A stretch of DNA of 64,000 nucleotides from an uncultured Bacilli bacterium (GTDB lineage Bacteria > Bacillota_I > Bacilli_A > RF39 > UBA660), in contig CAKORR010000005.1 of assembly GCA_934101595.1 (NCBI GenBank), forward strand, positions 32,237 to 96,236. Reading direction: 5' to 3'. Numbering within the stretch: position 1 is the first letter of the stretch; each line of letters opens with the position of its first letter. The notes below the pieces were generated by a model, which was not told the DNA's origin, searched no databases, and saw only the letters and a program-made list of their open reading frames with translations. Below are positions 34,505-47,361 of this stretch, one piece after another. The position numbers were made by a program, and so were the translations under genes.

Positions 34505-34939
34505 TTATCGCTCCAACAGCAAAGTTGTTGGACCATCATTAATGAGGGCTATTTTCATATCTGCCCCAAAAACACCAGTCTTAGTTGGTACTAAATTATT
34601 TAGTTTTTTATTAAATTCATCATATAAAATAGTGGCCTTTTCTCTTTTCATCGCTTTAACATAACTTGGCCTATTTCCACTTGAGGCATCGCCATATAGT
34701 GTGAATTGACTAATTGATAAAATCTCTCCTTGAACATCTAAAAGCGATTTATTCATAACACCATTTTCATCTTCAAAAATTCTTAGTTTTGGTATTTTAT
34801 TAATCATATAATCTATTTTTTCACTATTATCATTATCGGTAAAACCTACAAATACAACTAAGCCTTTTTTAATATTATTATATACCTTATTATCTATAGA
34901 AACGGAAGCACTTAAGCATTTTTGAACTAATACTCTCAT
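34505..34939 (-). CDS. dtd: D-aminoacyl-tRNA deacylase
   Basis: Dtd removes D-amino acids from tRNA. The signature SQFTLYGDASSGNRPSY (about residues 77-94) and the C-terminal TGVFGADMKIALINDGPTT are complete. 144 residues, normal length. Its start overlaps the relA stop, and dtd-relA adjacency is standard in Bacilli. Confidence 0.97.
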   Translation of the reverse strand: MRVLVQKCLSASVSIDNKVYNNIKKGLVVFVGFTDNDNSEKIDYMINKIPKLRIFEDENGVMNKSLLDVQGEILSISQFTLYGDASSGNRPSYVKAMKREKATILYDEFNKKLNNLVPTKTGVFGADMKIALINDGPTTLLLER

Positions 34940-37089
34940 TATATTACCTCAACTACATAGCGTTGTTTTTCTAAATCTAATTTTAATTTGTTAAGTTCTT
35001 GAGATGATTTAACTTTAACTACTATTTCATACTTATTATAATTGGCTTGATTTAATGTTTTTACCGAGTCTATAATTATATTTTTCATTGTGGCAAGTGT
35101 CAAAATATCTAACAAATAGTTTTTATCTTGTTCCGTAACTATAGTTATATTTGTTAAATAAGAGTTATCAGACTTATCGTTCCAACTCACTTCTATTAGT
35201 CTATCGCTATCATTTAAAATGTTTACGCAATCCTTTTTATGGATAGTTATTCCTTCCCCACGAGTTATATAGCCAACTATAGGATCCCCTTTAATTGGTC
35301 TACAGCATTTAGCCAAGGAAACCATTATATTATCTGCCCCAGCTACTATAATATCACTTTTATAATTTTTACTATAATCATGATTTTGTTTACTAATTTT
35401 TTCAATCAAGGCATCTTCAACAGTCGATTTATCATTTGAAGTTAAATTAATAATATAACCTGGGGTAAAACGTAGTGAACCAAGCGATAGATAAATATCA
35501 TTAATATCCTTTAACTTAAGATCTTTACATATTTTTAAAATATTACCGTCATTCAAAATGTCTTGAAAAGCAAGTTTTCTTTTTCTAAGCTCCCTCTCCA
35601 AGAGTTCTTTGCCTCTTTCAATATAAATATCGCGATCTTGCTTACTAAAATAGGCTTTAATTTTATTTTTAGCCTGAGTTGTTTTTACTATCTTTAGCCA
35701 GTTTTTACTTGGCGTTGCTGATGAACTTGTCTTTATTTTAACTATGTCATTATCCATTAGTTCATGGTCTAAAGGAACCATAACATCATTAACGATTGCT
35801 CCGACCGTTTTATCACCAACATCACTATGAATTCGGTAGGCAAAATCAATTGGTGTAGATCCTTTCGGAAGCTCCACAACGTCCCCTTTAGGTGTAAAAA
35901 CGTAGATCATTTCGTCAAGGAATTCTTTCGTGACTTCATTGGTAAAGTCAATATCGTTTTCTAAAGATTCCGATGTCTCAATGGCATTTCTAAACATTTC
36001 TAGTTTTTGTTCCATAATATTTTGAACTTTTTTACTACCTTTTTCTTTATACGACCAATGTGACGCAAGACCTTTTTCGGCTATTTCATCCATTTCAGTT
36101 GTTCTAAATTGAACTTCAAACAAACGACCATCGACTCCAAAAATAGTTGTGTGTAGTGATTGGTACATGTTTTCCTTTGGCATGGCAATGTAATCTTTAA
36201 ACCTCTTTGGAATTGGCCTGAATTTTGAATGAACAAGGCCTACAGCAAGGTAACAGTCACTTTCCCTCTCTAAGATAACTCTTAAAGCCAGAAAGTCATA
36301 TATTTCATTCCATTTTTTCCCTTTGGATAATTTATTGTAAATACTGTAGACACTTTTTACTCGTCCTTTTATTTCAAACTGCAAGCCGTTTTTCAATAAA
36401 ATATCAGTTATTTCTTCCTTCATCTCATCTAAGGCTTTATTAAGTTCATTTCTGCTATTATTTAATTTTTCCTCGATATCTTTATATACCTCTGGCTTTG
36501 TATATCGTAAGGACAAATCTTCTAACTCACTTTTAATAGAGTTAATACCTAAGCGATGAGCAATTGGCACTAATACGGTTAAAGTTTCATTGGCTTTTCT
36601 CTTCTGCTTTTTGGGATTTACTGCCCATATGGTTCGCATATTATGTAGTCTATCTGCTAATTTAACATATAAAACTCGTACATCTTCAGACAATCCAACT
36701 AAAACTTTTCTTAAGTAAATAGCTGAAGAGTCCGAATCATCTTGGAGCTCTAATTTATTAATCTTTGAAATAGAAGTTACAATTTTTTTTATTTCTGGGG
36801 AAAAATTTTTCTCAAGATCTTCTTCAGTAGCGTTGCCATTATTAATTACTTCATGCAATAATGCACCTTGAATTGTTTCAACATCAACGTTTAATGATAG
36901 CAAAATATATGCAACATTCAAAGGATGCGTTATATAATCTTCATTAGTTAACCTTTTTCTTCCTTCATGCATCTTTAACGCATATTGGTAAGCTTTTTTT
37001 ATTTTTTCTATATCATCATTATTTTTATATAAATTTTCAGCTTTTTTTATAAAATCTTCATAGCTTATTTTATCGTATTTCATCATCAT
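34939..37089 (-). CDS. relA: RelA/SpoT-family (p)ppGpp enzyme with altered hydrolase motif
   Basis: The long Rel enzyme of the stringent response. The order is: HD hydrolase domain (about 25-180), synthetase domain (about 220-340, RFKDYIAMPKENMYQSLHTT and EVQFRT), TGS (about 395-455, FTPKGDVVELPKGSTPIDFAYRIH), zinc/helical region with LAKCCRPIKGDPIVG, and ACT. The hydrolase HDxxED box reads LLHEVINN: Asp to Glu and ED to NN. The synthetase looks intact. Hydrolysis is therefore probably weak or absent. It is coupled to dtd downstream and overlaps comN upstream by 20 bases. Confidence 0.95.
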   Translation of the reverse strand: MMMKYDKISYEDFIKKAENLYKNNDDIEKIKKAYQYALKMHEGRKRLTNEDYITHPLNVAYILLSLNVDVETIQGALLHEVINNGNATEEDLEKNFSPEIKKIVTSISKINKLELQDDSDSSAIYLRKVLVGLSEDVRVLYVKLADRLHNMRTIWAVNPKKQKRKANETLTVLVPIAHRLGINSIKSELEDLSLRYTKPEVYKDIEEKLNNSRNELNKALDEMKEEITDILLKNGLQFEIKGRVKSVYSIYNKLSKGKKWNEIYDFLALRVILERESDCYLAVGLVHSKFRPIPKRFKDYIAMPKENMYQSLHTTIFGVDGRLFEVQFRTTEMDEIAEKGLASHWSYKEKGSKKVQNIMEQKLEMFRNAIETSESLENDIDFTNEVTKEFLDEMIYVFTPKGDVVELPKGSTPIDFAYRIHSDVGDKTVGAIVNDVMVPLDHELMDNDIVKIKTSSSATPSKNWLKIVKTTQAKNKIKAYFSKQDRDIYIERGKELLERELRKRKLAFQDILNDGNILKICKDLKLKDINDIYLSLGSLRFTPGYIINLTSNDKSTVEDALIEKISKQNHDYSKNYKSDIIVAGADNIMVSLAKCCRPIKGDPIVGYITRGEGITIHKKDCVNILNDSDRLIEVSWNDKSDNSYLTNITIVTEQDKNYLLDILTLATMKNIIIDSVKTLNQANYNKYEIVVKVKSSQELNKLKLDLEKQRYVVEVI

Positions 37090-37354
37090 CCCTAATTTCT
37101 CTTCTAGAATTGTCTAATTGCTTTTTCAAAAATTCAGAAAAAACCAAATTATCGGTATTCAAAATATCATCGACCATTTTATATAATCCCAGACTTTCTG
37201 AATTATTCCAAAAATTTTCTTTACAACAATTCCATATATCTTCTTCATGTATATATGAATAGTTACATCTTTTAAGTTCTTTTGCTTTCACTTCTAATGC
37301 TGGTAATAGCCGTTTATACAAATCATTTAAACTCTTAAACTTTATATCTTCCAT
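37070..37354 (-). CDS. comN: ComN-like post-transcriptional regulator
   Basis: A 94-residue protein with the ComN/YrzD pattern: an N-terminal helix, then CNYSYIHEEDIWNCCKENFW (about 33-52) and LYKMVDDILN followed by a charged tail. In Bacillus ComN controls comE mRNA and lies next to spoVB-type genes, as here. ATG 37354 follows AGGTGA. It overlaps the relA start. Confidence 0.82.
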   Translation of the reverse strand: MEDIKFKSLNDLYKRLLPALEVKAKELKRCNYSYIHEEDIWNCCKENFWNNSESLGLYKMVDDILNTDNLVFSEFLKKQLDNSRREIRDDDEIR

Positions 37355-37428
37355 AAAAATCACCTAAAAAACATAATTTATCATATAAATATTATATAAC
37401 AAAAAATATATTATTTAAAGGTGATAGT

Positions 37429-38724
37429 TTGAAAAATAAATTCATAAAATCAACATTTATTTTAATTATAGGCGGATTTGTAGTAAAAATATTGGGATTT
37501 GTAATTAAACTACTTTATACAAGAATAATAGGTCCAGAAGGAATTGGGTTATATTCCTTAATAATACCTTCATACTCGCTATTTATTACTATAGCAACAC
37601 TAGCTATGCCAGTGGCTATCTCAAAATTAGTAGCGGAAGGAAAGTATCCATATAAAGATATATTTTCTTCAGCATTTGCGATTATCTTTTTAGTTGATGC
37701 AATATTAATATTTTTTATATTGGCTTTCAAAAATTTTATAAGCGTAAATTTACTTAATGAACCTAGGCTTGAATTTTTATTTATAGCAATTACTATCACT
37801 ATTCCATTTATAAGTGCTACAACGGTTTATAAGGGGTATTTTTTGGGCAAACAAAATATGATTCCAAATACAGTTTCCAATATTTTTGAACAAATATTAA
37901 GAATCGTTTTAATCATATTATTTTTGCCAATTATATACAAAAAAAGCATCATAGATGCCGTGGCAGGTTTGATATTACTGAGTGTATTTTCTGAAAGCTT
38001 ATCACTATTAATATTCTTATTTTTTATGAGAAAAGAAAAAAGACAAATATCATCTGTAAAAAAAGATATTTGTCATGACATATTAAAAACCGCTATCCCA
38101 AGTGTTTCATCACGACTTGTAGGTAATATTGGTTTCTTTTTTGAGCCAGTAATATTAACAAATTTATTGTTATATAAAGGCTTCAGTTCAAGTTATATTA
38201 TTAGGGAATATGGTTCGTATAACGCTTACGCTATTGCCCTACTTACAATGCCATCATTTTTTATAATGGCTATTTCTAGTTCGCTTATTCCCGAAATAAG
38301 CAAATATTATATTAAGGGAAATATAACCATGGTAAAGAAAAGAATTAAAGAAGCACTACTCTTATCTTTAATAATTGGATCATTTTTTTCTATGGGAATT
38401 TTATTCTTTAGAGAGCCACTATTAAACGCTTTGTATGGCACAAATAGTGGTAGCGAATATATAAAAGTATTGGCCCCATTTTTTGTCTTATTCTATTTAG
38501 AAGGACCATTATCGAGTACATTGCAAGCAACAAACATGTCAAAACAAGCTTTAAAAATATCAACGCTTGGGGTAATTGTAAAATTACTATTTATGCCAAT
38601 TTTTTCTTTATTAAAATGTGGAATACTATCACTTGTATATGCCGAAATAATAAATATTTTCTTTGTGGTAATATCACTTGGGCATGAAGTGATATCTCTG
38701 GTTACATCATCTACCTCTTTTTAA
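37429..38724 (+). CDS. spoVB: SpoVB-like polysaccharide/lipid flippase
   Basis: A MATE/MOP-superfamily membrane transporter with about 12-14 helices; SpoVB acts in spore cortex peptidoglycan precursor export. The N-terminus is typical (FILIIGGFVVKILGFVIKLLYTRIIGPEGIGLY). The start is a TTG with AAGGTGAT just before it; there is no ATG in frame near it. 431 residues is somewhat shorter than Bacillus SpoVB. Divergent from comN and convergent, with a 14-base overlap, on the DUF421 gene. Spore role inferred from family and neighbours. Confidence 0.88.
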   Translation: MKNKFIKSTFILIIGGFVVKILGFVIKLLYTRIIGPEGIGLYSLIIPSYSLFITIATLAMPVAISKLVAEGKYPYKDIFSSAFAIIFLVDAILIFFILAFKNFISVNLLNEPRLEFLFIAITITIPFISATTVYKGYFLGKQNMIPNTVSNIFEQILRIVLIILFLPIIYKKSIIDAVAGLILLSVFSESLSLLIFLFFMRKEKRQISSVKKDICHDILKTAIPSVSSRLVGNIGFFFEPVILTNLLLYKGFSSSYIIREYGSYNAYAIALLTMPSFFIMAISSSLIPEISKYYIKGNITMVKKRIKEALLLSLIIGSFFSMGILFFREPLLNALYGTNSGSEYIKVLAPFFVLFYLEGPLSSTLQATNMSKQALKISTLGVIVKLLFMPIFSLLKCGILSLVYAEIINIFFVVISLGHEVISLVTSSTSF

Positions 38725-39349
38725 CAATATAAATCTTAGATTTTTTATAAAATGCATAAAATACATTTTTTACATCAATATTTTTTTTCTTAAGTTCATC
38801 AAGCAACCAATATTTAGTTTTTTTAATATGTGATAAAGTCTTATCTTGAATTATCCCATCAATTATTAATGGCATTGGATAGTTTCCTTTAAGTTTAAAA
38901 ATAGAATAAGGAAAAATTGACAGTTTGCCATTCGCTTCTAAGATAGCGTATTCAACCTCATCAATACTGCGTATGCTTTGCTGACGCAGGCTAACTAAAA
39001 GGTCATCAACACTATAACGTTGTTTTACCATTTCATGATAATTAATTTTGCCCCTTGTCACTATAAGTGAAGGTTTTCCGTTAAGGAAAATATTGATTTT
39101 TTTTGATTTCATCCCAATGAAAGCTAAAAAAACCTCTAATACTACTAATATACTAATTGGAAGAATTGTAAAAAATATTGAATCTTTGTTGTTTTCAATA
39201 CTCATTGCTACTAGTTCAGCAATTAAAATAGATACTATTAAATCCACAATTCCTAGTTGGCCAATTTCTCTTTTTCCCATTATACGATATGCTAAAATAA
39301 CAAAAAAGTAGAAAAATAATGTTCTGTAAATAATTACAAATAATTCCAT
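38711..39349 (-). CDS. DUF421 (YetF-like) membrane protein
   Basis: Three N-terminal membrane helices with the family sequences YRIMGKREIGQL and VDLIVSILIAELVAMS. A cytoplasmic domain with SLRQQSIRSIDEVEYAILEANGKLS follows, exactly the DUF421 plan. Members occur in sporulating Firmicutes; function unclear. ATG 39349 is chosen because GGTGAT precedes it, giving 212 residues. Confidence 0.9.
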   Translation of the reverse strand: MELFVIIYRTLFFYFFVILAYRIMGKREIGQLGIVDLIVSILIAELVAMSIENNKDSIFFTILPISILVVLEVFLAFIGMKSKKINIFLNGKPSLIVTRGKINYHEMVKQRYSVDDLLVSLRQQSIRSIDEVEYAILEANGKLSIFPYSIFKLKGNYPMPLIIDGIIQDKTLSHIKKTKYWLLDELKKKNIDVKNVFYAFYKKSKIYIVKKR

Positions 39350-39420
39350 AAAATCACCAATAGTATTATGTTCCCAATCATAAAAATTTAAACAATTCAT
39401 ATATTTTACTGGTGATTTAT

Positions 39421-39777
39421 ATGAAAAAAATAACAAAATACTTAAAAAATGGCCTACTATTTTTAGCAATAGTACTCCTAATATCATTTGTTTGTGCTAT
39501 ATTAAATACCGTCGGATTAAATAAAAGTATAACTGACATTATTTCATTAATATTTGTAATAGTATTATTCTTTTACAAAGGATTTGTCGTAGGTAAAAAA
39601 ACTGACAAAAAAGGTTTTATAGAAGGACTTAAAACCGGGGCTTTATATGTGTTATTATTGATTGTTATTAGTAGACTTTTTTATAGATATGATATAAAGT
39701 TATCAAATTTTGTTTATCACATGATATTAATTTTATCAAGCATATTTGGAGCGATATTTGGCAAGAACAAAAAATAG
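39421..39777 (+). CDS. TIGR04086-family membrane protein
   Basis: A 118-residue protein with four membrane helices in two pairs around a short basic loop (GKKTDKKGFIEGLKTG). It resembles YrzE/TIGR04086 proteins found with spoVB and tgt in Bacilli. GGTGAT precedes ATG 39421; an upstream GTG lies in that site. Its stop is part of a terminator shared with the convergent gene. Confidence 0.75.
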   Translation: MKKITKYLKNGLLFLAIVLLISFVCAILNTVGLNKSITDIISLIFVIVLFFYKGFVVGKKTDKKGFIEGLKTGALYVLLLIVISRLFYRYDIKLSNFVYHMILILSSIFGAIFGKNKK

Positions 39778-39781
39778 AGTT

Positions 39782-42258
<2,477 letters not shown>

Positions 42259-42312
42259 ACGTACCTCATTTCCTAGATAATTATAAAAAAAAATGAACAA
42301 AAAGTCCACTTT

Positions 42313-42786
42313 TTATTTTTTTTCATAAACCACAAAAGCATAGTCTAAATCTTCATCATTATTAGTTTCTATAACTACCTTGTTATATTTAGACTTATCA
42401 AAACTTGGAAAAAAGACATCTGCTGGCGCCGAAGCATTTATTTCGGTTAAATAGAGCTTATCCGCATACGGAATAAACAAATTATATACACTAGCACCGC
42501 CAATAATCATAACTTCCTCATCTAAAGTTTTTAAATATTTAATTAACTCATTCGCATCATCATATACTAAGACATCTGGTATATCAACTTTAGGTTTACT
42601 AAGAACAATATACTCACGATCAACTAATCTTTTTTTTAGCGAATTAAAAGTATTTAATCCCATTACAATCTTTTTATTTAAAGTATTTGCTTTAAAATAT
42701 TGAAGGTCCTTTTTTAGATGCCAGATCAAATCATTATCTTTACCTAGTTCATTATTTTTGCCTATTGCTGCAATTATACTAATCAT
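42313..42786 (-). CDS. dfrA: Dihydrofolate reductase
   Basis: It reduces dihydrofolate to tetrahydrofolate. IAAIGKNNELGKDNDLIWHLKKDL contains the catalytic Trp/acidic region, followed by KIVMGLNTFNSL and IIGGASVYNLFIPYADKLYLTEI. 157 residues. The gene follows thyA, whose reaction makes the dihydrofolate it recycles. Confidence 0.95.
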   Translation of the reverse strand: MISIIAAIGKNNELGKDNDLIWHLKKDLQYFKANTLNKKIVMGLNTFNSLKKRLVDREYIVLSKPKVDIPDVLVYDDANELIKYLKTLDEEVMIIGGASVYNLFIPYADKLYLTEINASAPADVFFPSFDKSKYNKVVIETNNDEDLDYAFVVYEKK

Positions 42787-42793
42787 ATTCCTC

Positions 42794-43693
42794 CTACTTC
42801 GAAATAGAAAACTTTATTGGCCCCATATGTTCATAATCAATAATTTTTATGTCTTTACATTCCTTTGAATTATCAAAATCATAAAAATTAGTTATCTCGG
42901 GATTAATCCATAATTTTGGAGATTTAAAAGATCCATTTTCATCAAATCGTTTAATTTGTTCCTTAATGCCCTCAACTTGATTTAAATAAATATGGGCATC
43001 TTTAATGCTGTAATCAATAGTTCCTGGTTTGAGATTGCAAACTTTAGCAATAAGTACCAATAAAACTGAATATTGAGTAACATTAAAAGGAAGACCAAGG
43101 GGAACATCACAACTTCTTTGATGAACCCACATATTTAAATAGCCATCTGTAACATCCCATTCGGTCGACCATACACAGCTAGGTAAAACAGCTGTATCTA
43201 AATAATCATCTTGCCATAAAGATAAAACTAAACGGCGATCAATAGGATTATTTTTTAAGGTATCTATTAATTTATCAATAAGCTTAAATTTATTCACAAT
43301 ATAGCCGTAAGCTGTTCCTATCGTGTATTTATATTTCTCATCAAATTTTTTCACAACCTCAACTTTCTCAAGCTTATTATTACGTATAACATTTTGAGTT
43401 GCACGCCAAGTGCCATTTTGATCAATTTGCCATTCATCCCAGATGTGAACATTTCTTTCTTGAAGCCATCTGACATCATTCGATTGAGCTTGATAAATCC
43501 AAAGCATTTCAAGAATAGCTTGTCTAAAATATAACTGCTTTGTTGTTAAACACGGAAACTCCTTTCTTAGATCAAATTTCAAATGATAACTCGGAATTTT
43601 TATAGAATCATTGCCAGTTCTATTTGAAGTTTTGACTCCTTTTTTTAAAATGGTTTTACACAATTTTATATAATCTTTATCCCATTTAGACAT
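42794..43693 (-). CDS. thyA: Thymidylate synthase
   Basis: ThyA converts dUMP to dTMP with methylene-tetrahydrofolate. The catalytic Cys is in AVLPSCVWSTEWDV, the clade variant of the usual PCH. WVHQRSCDVPLGLPFNVTQY and DAHIYLNQVEGIKEQ, the substrate-binding blocks, follow. 299 residues. Immediately upstream of dfrA and downstream of glyA. Confidence 0.95.
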   Translation of the reverse strand: MSKWDKDYIKLCKTILKKGVKTSNRTGNDSIKIPSYHLKFDLRKEFPCLTTKQLYFRQAILEMLWIYQAQSNDVRWLQERNVHIWDEWQIDQNGTWRATQNVIRNNKLEKVEVVKKFDEKYKYTIGTAYGYIVNKFKLIDKLIDTLKNNPIDRRLVLSLWQDDYLDTAVLPSCVWSTEWDVTDGYLNMWVHQRSCDVPLGLPFNVTQYSVLLVLIAKVCNLKPGTIDYSIKDAHIYLNQVEGIKEQIKRFDENGSFKSPKLWINPEITNFYDFDNSKECKDIKIIDYEHMGPIKFSISK

Positions 43694-43702
43694 ATGTACC
43701 TC

Positions 43703-44926
43703 TTACACATTAATTGGAAATTTACTAGTAAGCATAAGCACTTGATCTGAAAGTTCTTTTAATAATTTTTCATTTCCGGCATTTTTCAAAGCTTTAGCTA
43801 TAATATTTCCAATTTGCTCAAATTCTTTTTCTTTCATTCCTCTAGTTGTCATAGCAGGACTTCCCAAACGTATACCACTTGTAACCATAGGCGACTCCGT
43901 ATCCTTTGGTATAGTATTTTTATTTGTAGTAATATGAATACTATCAAGTAGCTTTTGAGCATCTTTTCCAGTCAAACCACAAGTGCCTTTTACATCTACA
44001 AGAATAAGGTGATTATCGGTGCCTCCAGAAATAATCTTAAATCCTTCTTTTTGCAAAGCAGAAGATAACGCTTTAATATTTTTTAAAATTTGTTTTTGGT
44101 ATTCCTTGAAGGAAGGCTGTAACGCCTCATAAAAAGCTTGAGCCTTGGCACCGATCACATGCATAAGTGGTCCACCTTGAATTCCTGGAAAAACAGTTCT
44201 ATTTATTTTCTTAATAATTTCCTCACTATTTGTTAAAATTAAACCACCTCTAGGGCCTCTCAATGTTTTATGAGTCGTAGTCGTAACAACATCAGCATAT
44301 CCAATAGGAGATGGATGCAACCCAGCCGCAACCAATCCGGCAATGTGTGCCATATCAACCATTAAAATTGCTCCAATTTCATCACATATTTCTCTAAATT
44401 TTTTAAAGTCAATTATTCTTGAATATGCACTAGCCCCAGCGATTATCATTTTTGGCTTTTCTTCTAAAGCTTTTTTTCGAACTTCTTCATAATCAATTAG
44501 TCCGCTTTCCAAGTCGACATTGTATGAAACAATCTCATAATCTTGACCACTAAATGAAAGCTTATGGCCGTGCGTCAAATGCCCACCATTGGATAAATCC
44601 ATTCCCATAACTTTATCATTATGTTTTAATAGTGCTCTATAAACAGCCATATTTGCCTGTGAGCCACTATGAGGTTGAACATTTGCATATTTAGCATTAA
44701 ACAGCTTGCAAGCATATTCAATAGCTTTTTTCTCAAATATATCTATATATTCACACCCTCCATAATATCTTTTGTCAGGATAGCCCTCAGCATATTTATT
44801 AGTTAATATACTTCCTTGTAATGCTAGAACATCTTTAGAGACATAATTCTCACTAGCAATCAATTCAATATTTTCTTCTTGCCTTCTCTTTTCACATTCC
44901 AAGGCTTCTTTTAATATTTTATCCAT
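43703..44926 (-). CDS. glyA: Serine hydroxymethyltransferase
   Basis: A PLP enzyme making glycine and methylene-tetrahydrofolate. The N-terminal [10 protein letters not shown] motif and the PLP lysine in [14 protein letters not shown] (about residue 226) are clear. 407 residues. It supplies the one-carbon unit for ThyA downstream and FolD upstream. Confidence 0.97.
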   Translation of the reverse strand: MDKILKEALECEKRRQEENIELIASENYVSKDVLALQGSILTNKYAEGYPDKRYYGGCEYIDIFEKKAIEYACKLFNAKYANVQPHSGSQANMAVYRALLKHNDKVMGMDLSNGGHLTHGHKLSFSGQDYEIVSYNVDLESGLIDYEEVRKKALEEKPKMIIAGASAYSRIIDFKKFREICDEIGAILMVDMAHIAGLVAAGLHPSPIGYADVVTTTTHKTLRGPRGGLILTNSEEIIKKINRTVFPGIQGGPLMHVIGAKAQAFYEALQPSFKEYQKQILKNIKALSSALQKEGFKIISGGTDNHLILVDVKGTCGLTGKDAQKLLDSIHITTNKNTIPKDTESPMVTSGIRLGSPAMTTRGMKEKEFEQIGNIIAKALKNAGNEKLLKELSDQVLMLTSKFPINV

Positions 44927-45751
44927 CTAAACACTCCTCTTAGTTTCAATTAAATTATCAATTATCATAGCAACTGTCATCGGCCCAACGCCACCTGGAA
45001 CAGGGGTAATATAAAGACATTTATCTTTTACCTCATCAAACATAACATCGCCAACTATCTTGCCATTAACTCTAGAAATACCAACATCTATCACACAAGC
45101 ATTTTCATTTACCATATCTGCACTTATCAGTCCTGGTTTCCCAACCGCTGAAATGATGATATCAGCATTCTTAGCATGCATTTTTAAGTCTTTAGTTTTT
45201 GAATGACACAATGTTACAGTGGCATCTTTATTACTTAATGCTAGACTTAGTGGCTTTCCAACGATATTGCCGCGTCCAACTATTAATACATTAGATCCAC
45301 TAAGAGGAATATTATAATGTTCTAATAATTTTAATATTCCTTTAACAGTACAAGGTAGTAAACCTTTTTTATGTAAGTAAAGATTATAAATGTTATCTTT
45401 AGTAAAACCGTCAATATCTTTTTTTGAAGCGATATTTTGACAACACAAATCATAATCTAAATTTTTTGGAATAGGACTTTGCAAAATAATTCCTGTAACA
45501 TTTTCATCTTGGTTTAGTTTTCTAATAAGATCCACAACTTCTTTTTCCAAAACCGTTGAAGGTAGATGATAAAGTCTAAACTTTATTCCAACCATTTCAC
45601 AAGCAATTTTTTTATTATTTACATAAATGTTGCTGGCCAAATCATCGCCAATTAAAATTACAGCCAAAGTAATATCTAAGTTTTCTTTTAAAATTATATC
45701 TTTATATTCCAAAAGAAGCTCATCTTTCAATTTTTTTCCATCTAAAATCAT
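44927..45751 (-). CDS. folD: Methylenetetrahydrofolate dehydrogenase / cyclohydrolase
   Basis: FolD interconverts methylene-, methenyl- and formyl-tetrahydrofolate. The catalytic Lys region (YVNNKKIACEMVGI), ILQSPIPKNLD, VGRGNIVGKPLSLAL and the C-terminal PVPGGVGPMTVAML-like motif are intact. 274 residues. It lies one base from glyA and from ruvB, so it is co-transcribed. Confidence 0.97.
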   Translation of the reverse strand: MILDGKKLKDELLLEYKDIILKENLDITLAVILIGDDLASNIYVNNKKIACEMVGIKFRLYHLPSTVLEKEVVDLIRKLNQDENVTGIILQSPIPKNLDYDLCCQNIASKKDIDGFTKDNIYNLYLHKKGLLPCTVKGILKLLEHYNIPLSGSNVLIVGRGNIVGKPLSLALSNKDATVTLCHSKTKDLKMHAKNADIIISAVGKPGLISADMVNENACVIDVGISRVNGKIVGDVMFDEVKDKCLYITPVPGGVGPMTVAMIIDNLIETKRSV

Positions 45752-46771
45752 TTAATCATCTCCAAAATCGAACAAAGTAGTTTCTTTATTAATTCGTAAA
45801 TGCTTATAACTTAAATCTGTAGCTATACGACCACTTCGAGTTCTTTTTATAAAACCTTCTTGAAGCAAGAAAGGCTCCACAACATCTTCAATAGTTGAAA
45901 CCTCTTCGCCAATAGCAGTTGAGATTGTTTCTACTCCTACAGGACCACCATTAAACTTTTCAATAAGAGCCTCTAAATATTCGATATCTATCGAATCAAG
46001 GCCATATTTATCAACTTTAAGTCTATCTAATGATTTAATAGCAATTTCCAAATCAATTTCTGGCTTGCCTTCAACTAACGCAAAATCTCTAACACGTTTA
46101 AATAATCTATTTGCAATACGAGGAGTTTTACGACATCTTTTTGCAATTTCCATTGCAGCTTCATCAGAAATGTTCATTTCTAAGACACGACTTGTTCTTT
46201 TTACGATTTCCATCAATTCTTCAAATGTATAATAATTCAGTTTTGACACAATACCAAATCTGTCTCTTAAGGGACTTGATATATCTCCCGCTCTAGTTGT
46301 TGCCCCCACTAAAGTAAATGGCGGTAAATCAATTTTCACACTTCTTGATTTGCCTTCTTGACCAATCATCAAATCAATCTCAAAATCTTCCATGGCTGGA
46401 TAAAGTATTTCCTCAATAAATTTTGGCATTCGATGAATTTCGTCTATAAATAGTACATCCCCAGGCTCCAGATTTGATAAAATTGCGGCTAAATCGCCAC
46501 TTTTTTCTATTGAAGGACCGCTTGCCGTCTTAATATTAACCCCTAATTCATTGGCAATGATATGGGCAAGAGTTGTTTTTCCTAATCCTGGAGGACCATA
46601 TAGTAAAACATGATCAAGAGGTTCATTTCGCAATTTGGCAGCTTTTATAAAGACTCTAATATTTTCCTTGATTTCAGTTTGACCAATATATTCATCTAAA
46701 TATTGGGGCCTGATACTTGACTCAAAAGAATCATCACTTTTTTTCGAAGGATTAATTATTCTTTCTTCCAT
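45752..46771 (-). CDS. ruvB: Holliday junction branch-migration ATPase RuvB
   Basis: The motor of branch migration. Walker [14 protein letters not shown] (about residue 60), Walker B LFIDEIHR, sensor 1 GATTRAG, the arginine finger in LRDRFG and the C-terminal winged helix with [10 protein letters not shown] are complete. 339 residues. Unusually, tdk lies between it and ruvA, and a folate block follows it. Confidence 0.97.
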   Translation of the reverse strand: MEERIINPSKKSDDSFESSIRPQYLDEYIGQTEIKENIRVFIKAAKLRNEPLDHVLLYGPPGLGKTTLAHIIANELGVNIKTASGPSIEKSGDLAAILSNLEPGDVLFIDEIHRMPKFIEEILYPAMEDFEIDLMIGQEGKSRSVKIDLPPFTLVGATTRAGDISSPLRDRFGIVSKLNYYTFEELMEIVKRTSRVLEMNISDEAAMEIAKRCRKTPRIANRLFKRVRDFALVEGKPEIDLEIAIKSLDRLKVDKYGLDSIDIEYLEALIEKFNGGPVGVETISTAIGEEVSTIEDVVEPFLLQEGFIKRTRSGRIATDLSYKHLRINKETTLFDFGDD

Positions 46772-47358
46772 AATTTATTGTTCACCTCGCTGTTATGTTT
46801 GATTTTTAAATAACACTTACCACAAACGCCTTCGTAAGTAACCGTGTTTCTTGTGCCATCAATTAATACCTGCTCACCTTTAAAAGTAGGTATTCCATCA
46901 ACGTGTCTTAAATTTTGCGTAGCTTTAAGTCCACATTTACAAATTGTTTTTAATTCTTCAATTTCATCAGCAATCAAAAGTAATCTTTCTGAACCTGGAA
47001 AACCATTCATTTGAAAGTCACACCTAAGTCCATAACACAATACCGGAATATTATATTCTTTACTAATAAAGTATAATTCATCAACTTGTTTAGGTAGTAG
47101 AAATTGAGCTTCATCTACTATAATCGCCTTTATATCATCTAAACATATTTGCTTAAATAACGAACCTTTATTTAGCAATACATCTACTTTCCTTTTTATT
47201 CCTAATCTACTAACAACATAATCTTCGCCTTTTTTGTCAATGTCAGGTTTAATAAGTAATATTTTCATGTGTTTATCGTTATAATTATGAGCTACTTGCA
47301 AAAGAGCTGTAGTTTTGCCACTTCCCATTGCTCCATATCTAAAATATAATTTACTCAT
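46756..47358 (-). CDS. tdk: Thymidine kinase
   Basis: It phosphorylates thymidine for salvage. P-loop [13 protein letters not shown] near the start, DEAQFL, and [15 protein letters not shown], plus two Cys pairs (CKCG and CGKC) of the zinc domain. 200 residues. The stop overlaps the ruvB start by 16 bases. With thyA nearby, both routes to dTMP are in one operon. Confidence 0.95.
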   Translation of the reverse strand: MSKLYFRYGAMGSGKTTALLQVAHNYNDKHMKILLIKPDIDKKGEDYVVSRLGIKRKVDVLLNKGSLFKQICLDDIKAIIVDEAQFLLPKQVDELYFISKEYNIPVLCYGLRCDFQMNGFPGSERLLLIADEIEELKTICKCGLKATQNLRHVDGIPTFKGEQVLIDGTRNTVTYEGVCGKCYLKIKHNSEVNNKLWKKE

Positions 47359-47361
47359 TTA

